A DNA stretch of 16,251 nucleotides from Lachnospiraceae bacterium. GTDB lineage: Bacteria; Bacillota_A; Clostridia; Lachnospirales; Lachnospiraceae. Below, in pieces: positions 1 through 7,026 of this stretch; positions within the stretch are counted from its first letter, which is position 1; the number at the start of each line of letters is the position of its first letter. The notes under the pieces were generated by a model, which was given only the letters and a program-made list of their open reading frames with translations, did not search any database and was not told the origin of the DNA. The translations under genes were made by a program, and so were the position numbers. The stretch spans positions 1-16,251 of the forward strand of contig JAEEJD010000182.1 in NCBI GenBank assembly GCA_016281675.1. The letters run 5' to 3'.

Positions 1-2
1 CG

Positions 3-149
3 AAAAACGAAAGAGACGACACCTTCCTCGGAAAATTCATCCGAGGGGCGATAGCGCATAAGGGCATGGTGATCGACGAGATATCCGGATCCGGCAGCAG
101 GCTTGCGGGATTTGCGAAACAGAAGAGAGAAAAGAGGACCGGCGTATGA
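3..149 (+). CDS. 3' end of an unidentified protein (partial)
   Basis: Reading frame 3 is open from the window edge to the TGA at 147-149, giving the last 48 residues of a protein that starts outside the window. The tail is basic and ends in KQKREKRTGV, with a stretch containing GKFIRGAIAHKGMVIDEI before it. I do not recognise the family and no domain can be assigned from this fragment. The stop codon overlaps the start of the next gene in an ATGA arrangement (146-149), which suggests translational coupling and a shared transcript. The real upstream extent is unknown. Confidence 0.6.
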   Translation, partial: KNERDDTFLGKFIRGAIAHKGMVIDEISGSGSRLAGFAKQKREKRTGV

Positions 150-682
150 CGATATTTCGGAGGATCAGGACTTTTCTGTCTGGGCTGTTGATGATGATCG
201 CGGCTGTTTTATTCGTCATCATTCCGGGTGATGACAAGTATATGATCATTATCGGTATCATCGCTGTCGGATTGGCATTTAAAGCACTGAATGACATTAT
301 ATTTTACTTTGTCATGGCCAGGCACATGGTCGGCGGGAAGATGATACTGTTTCAGGGCGTTGTGGTCCTTGATTTTGCGATCCTTGCCGCATCCATGTCT
401 CATGTGCCCAAGATCTATATTCTGTTATATCTTGCCGGGATACACGCTTTTTCGGGTGTCGTGGAAACATTGAGGGCCATGGAGGCAAGAAGAACGGTCG
501 AAGGCCCCTGGAGGATGAAGCTCGGACACGGGATCGTAAACTTTCTGCTTGCACTGGCGTGTATCATCTTTATCAGGCGGATCGATACAGCCGTGCTGAT
601 ATACAGTCTCGGTCTGATCTATTCGGCAGTCATCAGGATGATCGGAGCATTCAGAAGAACGACATTCATTGTGATAGAGTGA
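146..682 (+). CDS. Six-helix membrane protein, HdeD/DUF308-like
   Basis: A 178-residue, very hydrophobic protein. Helices can be placed at roughly residues 9-27, 32-53, 66-83, 89-106, 127-143 and 147-167, separated by short basic loops such as MARH near 57-60 and EARR near 113-116. Six paired helices in under 200 residues match the layout of the HdeD/DUF308 family, small membrane proteins known mainly from acid resistance in enterics but of unclear function in Firmicutes. I assign the family by layout, not by a diagnostic motif, so the function is inference. The ATG overlaps the TGA of the preceding gene, so it is probably translated by coupling. The next gene has its own promoter, so this is probably the last gene of its unit, although no clear terminator follows. 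Confidence 0.6.
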   Translation: MTIFRRIRTFLSGLLMMIAAVLFVIIPGDDKYMIIIGIIAVGLAFKALNDIIFYFVMARHMVGGKMILFQGVVVLDFAILAASMSHVPKIYILLYLAGIHAFSGVVETLRAMEARRTVEGPWRMKLGHGIVNFLLALACIIFIRRIDTAVLIYSLGLIYSAVIRMIGAFRRTTFIVIE

Positions 683-710
683 CAGACAGCGGGATAACAG
701 CGTGTTTTTA

Positions 711-740
711 TTGACAAAACCACTGTTTTCAATATATATT
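711..740 (+). promoter_or_regulatory. Sigma-A-type promoter of the chemoreceptor gene
   Basis: A perfect -35 hexamer TTGACA lies at 711-716. It is followed after 18 nt by TATATT (735-740), or after 16-17 nt by overlapping TATATA/ATATAT hexamers, in an AT-rich stretch. This is the best promoter-like sequence in the window. It sits in the 140-nt gap between the membrane protein gene and the chemoreceptor and would give a leader of roughly 75 nt. Confidence 0.7.
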
Positions 741-800
741 AATAAATAGTTGGATATCTAAGAATTCATAACGGATGTCGACAGGATATTCCGCAATACA

Positions 801-814
801 GAAGGAGAAGGGAG
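801..814 (+). promoter_or_regulatory. Ribosome binding site deciding the chemoreceptor start
   Basis: A purine-rich stretch reads GAAGGAGAAGGGAG. Its GGGAG (810-814) ends 8 nt before the ATG at 823. An in-frame ATG further upstream at 775 has no such sequence before it and would add 16 polar residues ahead of the basic MNKK start. The ATG at 823 is therefore preferred. Confidence 0.8.
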
Positions 815-822
815 AATTTTAC

Positions 823-2478
823 ATGAACAAAAAGAGCCTTTCTATAAGGTGGAAGTTACTTCTGATGGCAGTGCTTCCCGTTTTGATCACAGGCGTTGTC
901 CTTTTGATCGTTATCGGTATTAAACTGAGATCGGGAATGATGTCACAGGCACTGGACGGTTTGATGGCATCGGCCGAGATGTTCAGGGAACAGATCGCTA
1001 TCACCGACATGGATCTTACCACCAATGAACTTGAGGATGCTTGTAAAGCGTCGACTGGTTATGATTTTACAAGATTCGAAGGCGACACAAGAGCTTCGAC
1101 TTCGGTTGTTAAAACCGACGGAACACGTCCCATCGGAACACAGGCAGCTCCCGAGGTTGTTGAAGCCGTTCTCAAACAGGGAAAGAGGTTTACATCGGAG
1201 AAGACCGATGTTGCGGGTCAGGAGTACTGCGTTGCCTATACACCGATCAAGGATGCGAGCGGAAAGATAACTGGTATGGCATTTGCCGGAAAGCCGACGG
1301 CTGAGATGAATGCGACAATATCCAGCAGTATCCTCTCTGTAGTTGTCGTCGGTGTAGTCATTATCATCGTTACGATCATCGTCGTGTTCATAATTGCCAA
1401 CAGCCTCGTCAATGCGGTAATGAAGATTAACAATATAATCAACAGACTGGCTGAAGGTGAATTCGAGAAATCCGAAAACGAGAAGGAAAGGGGAGACGAG
1501 ATCGGCCAGATGATGGACAGCTCCAATACCCTTATAGATGTTCTTTCAAATGTTGTTAACGATATCAAGAAGATTTCCAATACGACAAGGAATCAGTCGG
1601 GAGAAGTCAACGAAACATCGAGGATGATCAAGGATACCGCAGACGGCGTTCTTACGGCCATCCAGGAAATGAGTAAAGGTGCTTTCGAACAGAGCGAATC
1701 TCTTGATAAGGCATCCAAGAATGTGGACAGCCTTTCGGCAGCGATCCGTACGGTTGCGGAAAATGCAGAATCACTTGCAGCATCTGCTGCTGATATGAGT
1801 GATGCTTCTCAGGCTTCGGTTGAGGCTCTTCAGCAGTTGTCCGAGAACATGGATTCAATGGAACAGGCTGTTAACGAGATCAGCAGTACCATGCAGGAGA
1901 CAAACAAAGCCGTCAAGAACGTTAACGAGAAGGTTGACGGTATCACGAATATCGCTTCCCAGACGAACCTCCTTGCACTTAATGCTTCGATCGAAGCTGC
2001 AAGAGCGGGTGAAGCCGGAAGAGGATTTGCGGTTGTTGCCGAGGAGATCGGAAGTCTTGCTACCGAGTCTTCACAGACTGCGAACGAGATCAGAGACGAG
2101 ATGAAAACGCTTCTGGAACAGGCTGAAAAAGCAAGTCTCAAAGCAGAAGAAGTCAGCAACATCGGTAACAATGTTACCCAGGTGCTTAACGATACGGTTG
2201 AGAAGATCAATGCTCTTATCGACGGCGTAAGTTCAACGGTTGACGGTGTTAACAATATTTCGGCTCTTACCGAGGAATGTGATGCATCGAAGGTTGTTAT
2301 CGTTGATGCGGTTAATGCGCTTTCCGCAATTTCGGAAGAATACGCGGCTTCAACCGAGGAAACATCGGCATCGATGGAAGAGATCAATTCCAGCCTCGGA
2401 AGACTTGCAAGCTCATCAGAAGAGCTCATGGCGGTTTCCGCACAGCTTGATACAGATCTTGAATTCTTCAAATTATGA
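823..2478 (+). CDS. Methyl-accepting chemotaxis protein
   Basis: A transmembrane chemoreceptor that signals to the CheA-CheW complex and so to flagellar rotation. With the start at 823 it has 551 residues. The parts in order are a basic N-terminus with TM1 at about 11-33, an extracytoplasmic sensor domain at about 34-165 of the size and style of a single Cache domain ([11 protein letters not shown] and the [18 protein letters not shown] strands are typical), TM2 at about 168-193, a HAMP linker at about 194-246, and a long coiled-coil signalling domain. The kinase-contacting hairpin tip is plain at 379-409 ([18 protein letters not shown], then [11 protein letters not shown]). No CheR-tethering pentapeptide is present at the C-terminus, which is usual in Firmicutes. 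It has its own promoter and terminator, with no che genes next to it. The ligand cannot be read from the sequence; Cache domains usually bind small organic ligands. Confidence 0.95.
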   Translation: MNKKSLSIRWKLLLMAVLPVLITGVVLLIVIGIKLRSGMMSQALDGLMASAEMFREQIAITDMDLTTNELEDACKASTGYDFTRFEGDTRASTSVVKTDGTRPIGTQAAPEVVEAVLKQGKRFTSEKTDVAGQEYCVAYTPIKDASGKITGMAFAGKPTAEMNATISSSILSVVVVGVVIIIVTIIVVFIIANSLVNAVMKINNIINRLAEGEFEKSENEKERGDEIGQMMDSSNTLIDVLSNVVNDIKKISNTTRNQSGEVNETSRMIKDTADGVLTAIQEMSKGAFEQSESLDKASKNVDSLSAAIRTVAENAESLAASAADMSDASQASVEALQQLSENMDSMEQAVNEISSTMQETNKAVKNVNEKVDGITNIASQTNLLALNASIEAARAGEAGRGFAVVAEEIGSLATESSQTANEIRDEMKTLLEQAEKASLKAEEVSNIGNNVTQVLNDTVEKINALIDGVSSTVDGVNNISALTEECDASKVVIVDAVNALSAISEEYAASTEETSASMEEINSSLGRLASSSEELMAVSAQLDTDLEFFKL

Positions 2479-2505
2479 TAAAGTAAAGGGCTTCAAACCC
2501 TCGCG

Positions 2506-2541
2506 GAAAGCATCTGACCTGTGTCGGATGCTTTCTTTATT
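2506..2541 (+). terminator. Intrinsic terminator after the chemoreceptor gene
   Basis: A 12-bp stem pairs 2506-2517 (GAAAGCATCTGA) with 2524-2535 (TCGGATGCTTTC), with one G-U pair and a 6-nt loop, followed by TTTATT. It starts 28 nt after the stop codon. It separates the chemoreceptor from the HD-GYP gene. Confidence 0.85.
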
Positions 2542-2558
2542 GGTAATAACATCCGGTT

Positions 2559-2564
2559 TATGAT
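2559..2564 (+). promoter_or_regulatory. Possible -10 element of the HD-GYP gene
   Basis: TATGAT lies 15 nt before the ATG at 2580. A usable -35 is not obvious: the correctly spaced hexamer TTTATT overlaps the terminator tail. If real, the transcript would start near 2571 and have only about 9 nt of leader, with no Shine-Dalgarno sequence. The call is weak but is the only candidate in the 38-nt gap after the terminator. Confidence 0.35.
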
Positions 2565-2579
2565 AGAATTGTCTGGACT

Positions 2580-4661
2580 ATGAGAGAAAGATACGGTAAC
2601 AGAAAAAAGAAGATCATACTGTATTCGGTCCTGTTCGGATTGTACAGTATCGCGATGATCACCATAATCCTGCTGTCAAGAAGAGGCGGAGCGTTCACGC
2701 TTTTCGGGCAGGAAGTAGCTGTCGGGGTATTTACCGGTGCGCTCTCATCGTTTGCAAGCATGTGTCTTATCATAGTTGCCGTTTATTCGGTCAGGATAGG
2801 ATATGTTGTTTCGCTTGTCCTGACGATAGCTCAGTTTCCGACGATCATAGTGATGCTCATAAGGGGGAGATACGCAACCAGTATTCCCGGTTTTTTCAGT
2901 AATATCCTTGTGCTGACCGCTGTCATAATGATCCACAGAAGGACCAGGATGATACGTGAATATCAGAACGCGGAAGTGGAAGCGCTTATAGAAAGACAAC
3001 GCGGTGCGGAAAAACTGTTTGAACAGACTGCGACTGCTCTTGTCAATGCGATCGATGCGAAGGATGAGTATTCACGCGGACACTCGCAGAGAGTAGCCGA
3101 GTATTCCCAAAGGCTCGGAATGCTGTTTGGAAAAAGTGACGAGGAGTGCAAGGAGATATATTATGCAGCACTTCTTCATGATGTCGGAAAGATCGGTATC
3201 GCTGACAATATTCTGAACAAGAACGGTAAGCTTACCGAAGAGGAATATGAAGCGATCAAAAAGCATTCCGTTCTCGGAAAGCAGATACTTTCCAGTATCA
3301 CGGAGTACCCGTATCTGTCGATAGGAGCAAACTTCCACCATGAAAGATATGACGGCAAAGGATATCCGGATAAACTCAAGGGAAGCGACATTCCCGAGAT
3401 AGCCAGGATCATATCGGTGGCCGATGCATACGATGCGATGTCTTCAAACAGAAGTTACAGAGATGCTATGCCTCAACAGCTTGTACGTGAGGAGATCGTA
3501 AAAGGCGCGGGAGCCCAGTTCGATCCCGATATCGCAAAGGCGATGCAGCATCTTATTGACATAGATTCCGAGTACAAGATGAAGGAGAGAAGAGAAGTCA
3601 GGGAGCTCTTCGGCAGGAGTGAACTTAACTGCACCGAATACAGGAAAGAAATATCAGAGGGTATCATTGTTATACCGAAGATCACCAGGATCAGCCTGCA
3701 GTCGATACCGGCCGACGAGGGAAAGAGCGGCGACGATATTCCTTCATTTATACTCTTTGATTCACTGGACGGACGTGTCCATAGCGAACCTAGGTTGATA
3801 AAGAGCCTGAATTACTTTGAATATGCCGAAATACGTTTTAACGGCAAGGTTTCCGTGAGCGGTGCACGTGAGTATATGACGGACGTGACAGAGAATGAAG
3901 GTGTCAATAAAGATAATGACGTCCGTAATGAAGGTATTTCGTATAATATCGAAGCGGTTAAGGTCAAGGACCATGTTTTGATAAAGATAGATGACGGAAA
4001 CTACACCCGTAACGTTATCATTGCGCTTCCGGACTCCGCAAGGTTTGCGTATATCGCGCTTACCGGGCAGAACTGCCTTATCAGGGAAGTATCCATAGAT
4101 GAGAACGGTGAGAGTGTCGGAGATGATTATATCCCCAGAATCGCCCCTCTTATCAGCTATATTGAAGGTAATGAGGGTGATATACCGAACATTCAGGTGG
4201 ACGGGTACAGAACGGATTCGACCGAAGGAATACCGGTTACGGATAAGATGGAGATATCTTTCCATGCAATGAGCCTTCCCACGGCAAGACTCATATGGCA
4301 CTGCCCGTTTGTGAACCTCTTTATGTCGGAAGACGGAAAGGTTAACGGAAAAGGATATACCGAACTGTCACTCGTAAGGTTTGACGGGGAGAACTGGGAG
4401 TCATTCGAAGACGATATCAAGAACGAACTCGTTGTCGACAGGAAAAAAGACTTTGTCGGCTGGGACGCGTGGAAGGAGAACAACAAAACGGGATTCGACA
4501 CCAAAGTCTCGTTTGACAGAAAAGCCGACAGGATCATTATGCATACCGCCAATCAGGGTATAACGATTACCAATACGACATACATCGGAGCCGACAAACC
4601 GGTATATGCGGCTCTGACGGGTGATCAGGTTGCCATTACCGATATCAGGATACATAATTAA
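2580..4661 (+). CDS. Membrane HD-GYP protein with duplicated C-terminal module
   Basis: Predicted cyclic-di-GMP phosphodiesterase at the membrane, 693 residues. Residues 1-120 hold about four helices (roughly 12-33, 47-68, 72-93, 103-118). A short basic linker and helix (120-145) lead to the HD-GYP domain at about 146-330. Its key residues are intact: H168, H200-D201 with K204 in HDVGKIGI, H229, H253-H254-E255, and the GYP motif in DGKGYP (258-263), then D282 in VADAYDAM. This supports an active metal-dependent enzyme. Residues about 360-693 are unlike any HD-GYP partner I recognise. They consist of two similar, probably beta-rich repeats ending in YIALTGQ (about 491-497) and YAALTGD (about 676-682). 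No Shine-Dalgarno sequence precedes the ATG. The carboxypeptidase gene begins 2 nt after the stop, so the two are probably co-transcribed. Family certain; role of the C-terminus unknown. Confidence 0.9.
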   Translation: MRERYGNRKKKIILYSVLFGLYSIAMITIILLSRRGGAFTLFGQEVAVGVFTGALSSFASMCLIIVAVYSVRIGYVVSLVLTIAQFPTIIVMLIRGRYATSIPGFFSNILVLTAVIMIHRRTRMIREYQNAEVEALIERQRGAEKLFEQTATALVNAIDAKDEYSRGHSQRVAEYSQRLGMLFGKSDEECKEIYYAALLHDVGKIGIADNILNKNGKLTEEEYEAIKKHSVLGKQILSSITEYPYLSIGANFHHERYDGKGYPDKLKGSDIPEIARIISVADAYDAMSSNRSYRDAMPQQLVREEIVKGAGAQFDPDIAKAMQHLIDIDSEYKMKERREVRELFGRSELNCTEYRKEISEGIIVIPKITRISLQSIPADEGKSGDDIPSFILFDSLDGRVHSEPRLIKSLNYFEYAEIRFNGKVSVSGAREYMTDVTENEGVNKDNDVRNEGISYNIEAVKVKDHVLIKIDDGNYTRNVIIALPDSARFAYIALTGQNCLIREVSIDENGESVGDDYIPRIAPLISYIEGNEGDIPNIQVDGYRTDSTEGIPVTDKMEISFHAMSLPTARLIWHCPFVNLFMSEDGKVNGKGYTELSLVRFDGENWESFEDDIKNELVVDRKKDFVGWDAWKENNKTGFDTKVSFDRKADRIIMHTANQGITITNTTYIGADKPVYAALTGDQVAITDIRIHN

Positions 4662-4663
4662 GC

Positions 4664-5890
4664 ATGTACACCATCAGACTTGAACTGGGGCGCGAGCTTG
4701 AGGACCTGCTGTTTCAGAAGATGCAGGCCAAGCGGGACGAAGAGGAGCTTGCTGCCTACCGATACAGGGCAAAACAAATATGGTACGCAAAAAAGATAGG
4801 TAAACTGTCTTTGCATTTGGGATTCCTCATAGGAATCCTTATTCTTGTCTTTACGGATATTTCCAAGTTCAACGAGCTGAGGGAGCTTGAAGCACTTCTT
4901 GCAAAACGTCCCGTTTTCTATGCCGCACATCCTGTTATTGACCTCACCGTAGTGGAAGAGATGCGACAGAAGGCCGAGGAATACGAGCGCCTTAAGAGCA
5001 CACAGTACTTCGCGCAGACAACCGACAGCACGGAAGGTATGGGCGAGGACATAATAAGCAAATACGGTATCGTAGTCGACATCAATAACGAGACGATCCT
5101 TGCTGCGAGAGACGCGAAGACCAGAATGTATCCGGCGTCAATGACAAAGATCATGACGGTGCTCGTTGCCGCCGAGAACATAGCCGAGGATTCGCTTGAA
5201 GATACGTTCACGATAACGCCCGAGATAAACTATTACAGCAGCAGTCACGGGGCTAGCAGAGTAGGTTTTCTCGATAACGAGACCGTAAAGGTAAAAGATC
5301 TGTTCTACGGTACGATCCTGCCATCGGGTGCTGATGCGGCCGTGGGGCTTGCGACGTATGTGGCGGGAAGTCACGAGGCTTTTGTCGATCTGATGAACAA
5401 GAAGCTTGAGACTCTCGGATTGTCTGAGACGGCGCATTTTACGAACTGTGTGGGACTGTTTGACAATGACCATTACTGCACGTGCTATGACATGGCCATG
5501 ATACTGCGTGCGGCAATCGCCAACCCGCTGTGCCGCGAGGTTCTCTCGACAAGGGTATATTCAACATCGCCGACCGAACAGCATCCGGATGGGATCGAGA
5601 TATCAAACTGGTTTCTCCGAAGGGCTGAAGACAAGCCGATCGGCGGCACCATCACATGTGCCAAGACCGGATACGTCAAGGAGTCGGGAAACTGTGCCGC
5701 GAGCTTTGCAACGGACAATAACGGATGTGACCTGATAGTCGTAACCGGAATGTCCACGGGAAGCTGGAGATGCATATATGACCACGTGGGCCTGTACAGG
5801 AAGTATATGCCCGGCTACGATCCGTCGGGAGTTGATACCGCAAAAGAGTCGGAAGAGGCCGAAAATGGGCCTGCGGACGAAGGAAACTGA
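4664..5890 (+). CDS. Membrane-anchored D-alanyl-D-alanine carboxypeptidase (S11 family)
   Basis: A penicillin-binding-protein-type enzyme that would trim the terminal D-alanine from peptidoglycan stem peptides outside the membrane; 408 residues. The active-site motifs are SxxK at S159-M-T-K162 and KTG at 334-336 (CAKTGYV). The second motif, normally SxN, reads S221-G-A223 here, so the usual asparagine is missing. The N-terminus is not a signal peptide: about 45 charged residues precede one helix (about 49-65), giving a type II anchor with a cytoplasmic head, followed by an extracellular helix (about 70-113) likely to form a coiled coil. The beta-rich C-terminal domain and amphipathic anchor of PBP5 are absent; the protein ends in an acidic tail. 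The start has only a weak AGGA upstream and probably depends on coupling to the HD-GYP gene 2 nt before it. Activity with SGA is uncertain. Confidence 0.88.
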   Translation: MYTIRLELGRELEDLLFQKMQAKRDEEELAAYRYRAKQIWYAKKIGKLSLHLGFLIGILILVFTDISKFNELRELEALLAKRPVFYAAHPVIDLTVVEEMRQKAEEYERLKSTQYFAQTTDSTEGMGEDIISKYGIVVDINNETILAARDAKTRMYPASMTKIMTVLVAAENIAEDSLEDTFTITPEINYYSSSHGASRVGFLDNETVKVKDLFYGTILPSGADAAVGLATYVAGSHEAFVDLMNKKLETLGLSETAHFTNCVGLFDNDHYCTCYDMAMILRAAIANPLCREVLSTRVYSTSPTEQHPDGIEISNWFLRRAEDKPIGGTITCAKTGYVKESGNCAASFATDNNGCDLIVVTGMSTGSWRCIYDHVGLYRKYMPGYDPSGVDTAKESEEAENGPADEGN

Positions 5891-5894
5891 AAAT

Positions 5895-5922
5895 TTCATC
5901 ACATTTTTTAAAATTCATCACA
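5895..5922 (+). repeat. Direct repeat TTCATCACA x2 in the dgt leader region
   Basis: TTCATCACA occurs at 5895-5903 and again at 5914-5922, 19 bp apart, in the AT-rich gap directly after the carboxypeptidase stop. The spacing is close to two helical turns, so a protein bound to both would sit on one DNA face. An operator role is inference. Confidence 0.5.
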
Positions 5923-5935
5923 AAAAATAAAGGAA

Positions 5936-5977
5936 AAGAAATGTCTTCACGGAATATTATCAGTGGAGACATTTTTT
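5936..5977 (+). promoter_or_regulatory. Hairpin with T-run enclosing the dgt ribosome binding site
   Basis: Bases 5939-5950 (AAATGTCTTCAC) pair with 5963-5974 (GTGGAGACATTT) over 12 bp with one G-U pair, and the pairing can extend outward to 5936/5977. The loop is 12 nt. The 3' arm holds the Shine-Dalgarno GTGGAG (5963-5968) and runs into six T residues (5972-5977) that end at the dgt ATG (5978). The structure resembles an intrinsic terminator for the carboxypeptidase unit and at the same time would hide the dgt ribosome binding site. Which role dominates cannot be decided from sequence. Confidence 0.65.
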
Positions 5978-6988
5978 ATGAGAATCAGGGAAGAGATCGA
6001 ACAGTGGGAAAACCGGTATCTGTCGCCCTATGCTTCAAAGAGCATGAATTCGATGGGCAGGGATATCGAAGAAGAAGAGTGTGATATAAGGCCTGTATAC
6101 CAGAGAGACCGTGACAGGATACTTCACAGCAATTCTTTCAGAAGACTTAAGGATAAGACCCAGGTATTCCTGGCTCCTGAAGGCGACCATTACAGAACAC
6201 GTCTGACACATACCCTTGAAGTATCACAGAATGCGAGAACCATTGCAAAGGCCCTGCGGCTGAACGAGGACCTTACGGAGGCTATCGCGCTCGGGCATGA
6301 CATTGGACATACTCCTTTCGGCCATGCCGGCGAGCGTGCTCTGGCGCGCGTGTGTCCCGAAGGGTTTGAGCATAATGTGCAGTCGGTTCGAGTCGTTGAG
6401 GTTCTGGAGAAGCGCGGAGCCGGCCTGAATCTTACGCGTGAGGTCAGGGACGGTATTCTCAATCACAAAACAAAAGGTATGCCGTCGACGCTGGAAGGCA
6501 AGATCGTGCGATTTTCCGATAAGATCGCATACATACATCACGACATGGATGATGCGATAAGAGGGAAGATACTGTGTGAGGAGGATATTCCCAAGGAGCT
6601 TCGCAACACGCTCGGAGATACGACAACAAAGCGGTTTGACTGCTTCACACACGATATAATACGCAATTCGGAAGATAAGAACGACATCTGCATGTCGGAT
6701 GAGATAGCGGAAGCCATGAAAGAGCTTCGTCAGTTTATGTTCGACAACGTATATACGAACCCGAGGGTCAAGAGCGAGGAGACCAAGGCGGAGCGACTTG
6801 TGGAGTTTTTATACGATCATTATCTTCACAATCAGGAAAAGCTCCCGGAAGAGTACAGGGCTTTGATGCAAAAGCGCGGTACCAGCCTCGAGAGGGCCGT
6901 TTGCGACTATGTATCCTCTATGTCGGACAGATATGCGGTCGCGATGTTCAATGAATTATTCCTACCGAGTTCCTGGAAGGAAATGTAA
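5978..6988 (+). CDS. dgt: Deoxyguanosinetriphosphate triphosphohydrolase-like protein
   Basis: An HD-domain dNTP triphosphohydrolase, 336 residues with the ATG at 5978, predicted to cleave dGTP or other dNTPs to the nucleoside and tripolyphosphate and so to influence dNTP pools. The family signature is strong: DIRPVYQRDRDRILHS, FRRLKDKTQVF, the first metal histidine H78 in RLTHTLEVSQ, HD at 107-108 in LGHDIGHTPFGHAGE with H111 and H116, and the later aspartate in RFSDKIAYIHHD. A GTG at 5963 would add five residues, but GTGGAG there is better read as the Shine-Dalgarno sequence 9 nt before the ATG, and homologues begin with a similar MxIRE. It directly precedes dnaG, as is common in Clostridia. 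A hairpin over the start suggests post-transcriptional control or termination of upstream transcripts. Confidence 0.92.
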   Translation: MRIREEIEQWENRYLSPYASKSMNSMGRDIEEEECDIRPVYQRDRDRILHSNSFRRLKDKTQVFLAPEGDHYRTRLTHTLEVSQNARTIAKALRLNEDLTEAIALGHDIGHTPFGHAGERALARVCPEGFEHNVQSVRVVEVLEKRGAGLNLTREVRDGILNHKTKGMPSTLEGKIVRFSDKIAYIHHDMDDAIRGKILCEEDIPKELRNTLGDTTTKRFDCFTHDIIRNSEDKNDICMSDEIAEAMKELRQFMFDNVYTNPRVKSEETKAERLVEFLYDHYLHNQEKLPEEYRALMQKRGTSLERAVCDYVSSMSDRYAVAMFNELFLPSSWKEM

Positions 6989-7026
6989 TATGTTGTCTAA
7001 TGGGTGAGCGTCCTTAAAGGCGAGAA

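Noticed and set aside
683..710. A possible terminator after the membrane protein gene (CAGCGGGATAACAGCG before TTTTTATT)
   Set aside because: CAGCG occurs as a direct and not an inverted repeat, so no stem forms before the T-run.
1830..2471. A 213-codon minus-strand frame opposite the chemoreceptor signalling domain
   Set aside because: Its Ser-rich, repetitive composition mirrors the coiled-coil codons of the chemoreceptor on the other strand.
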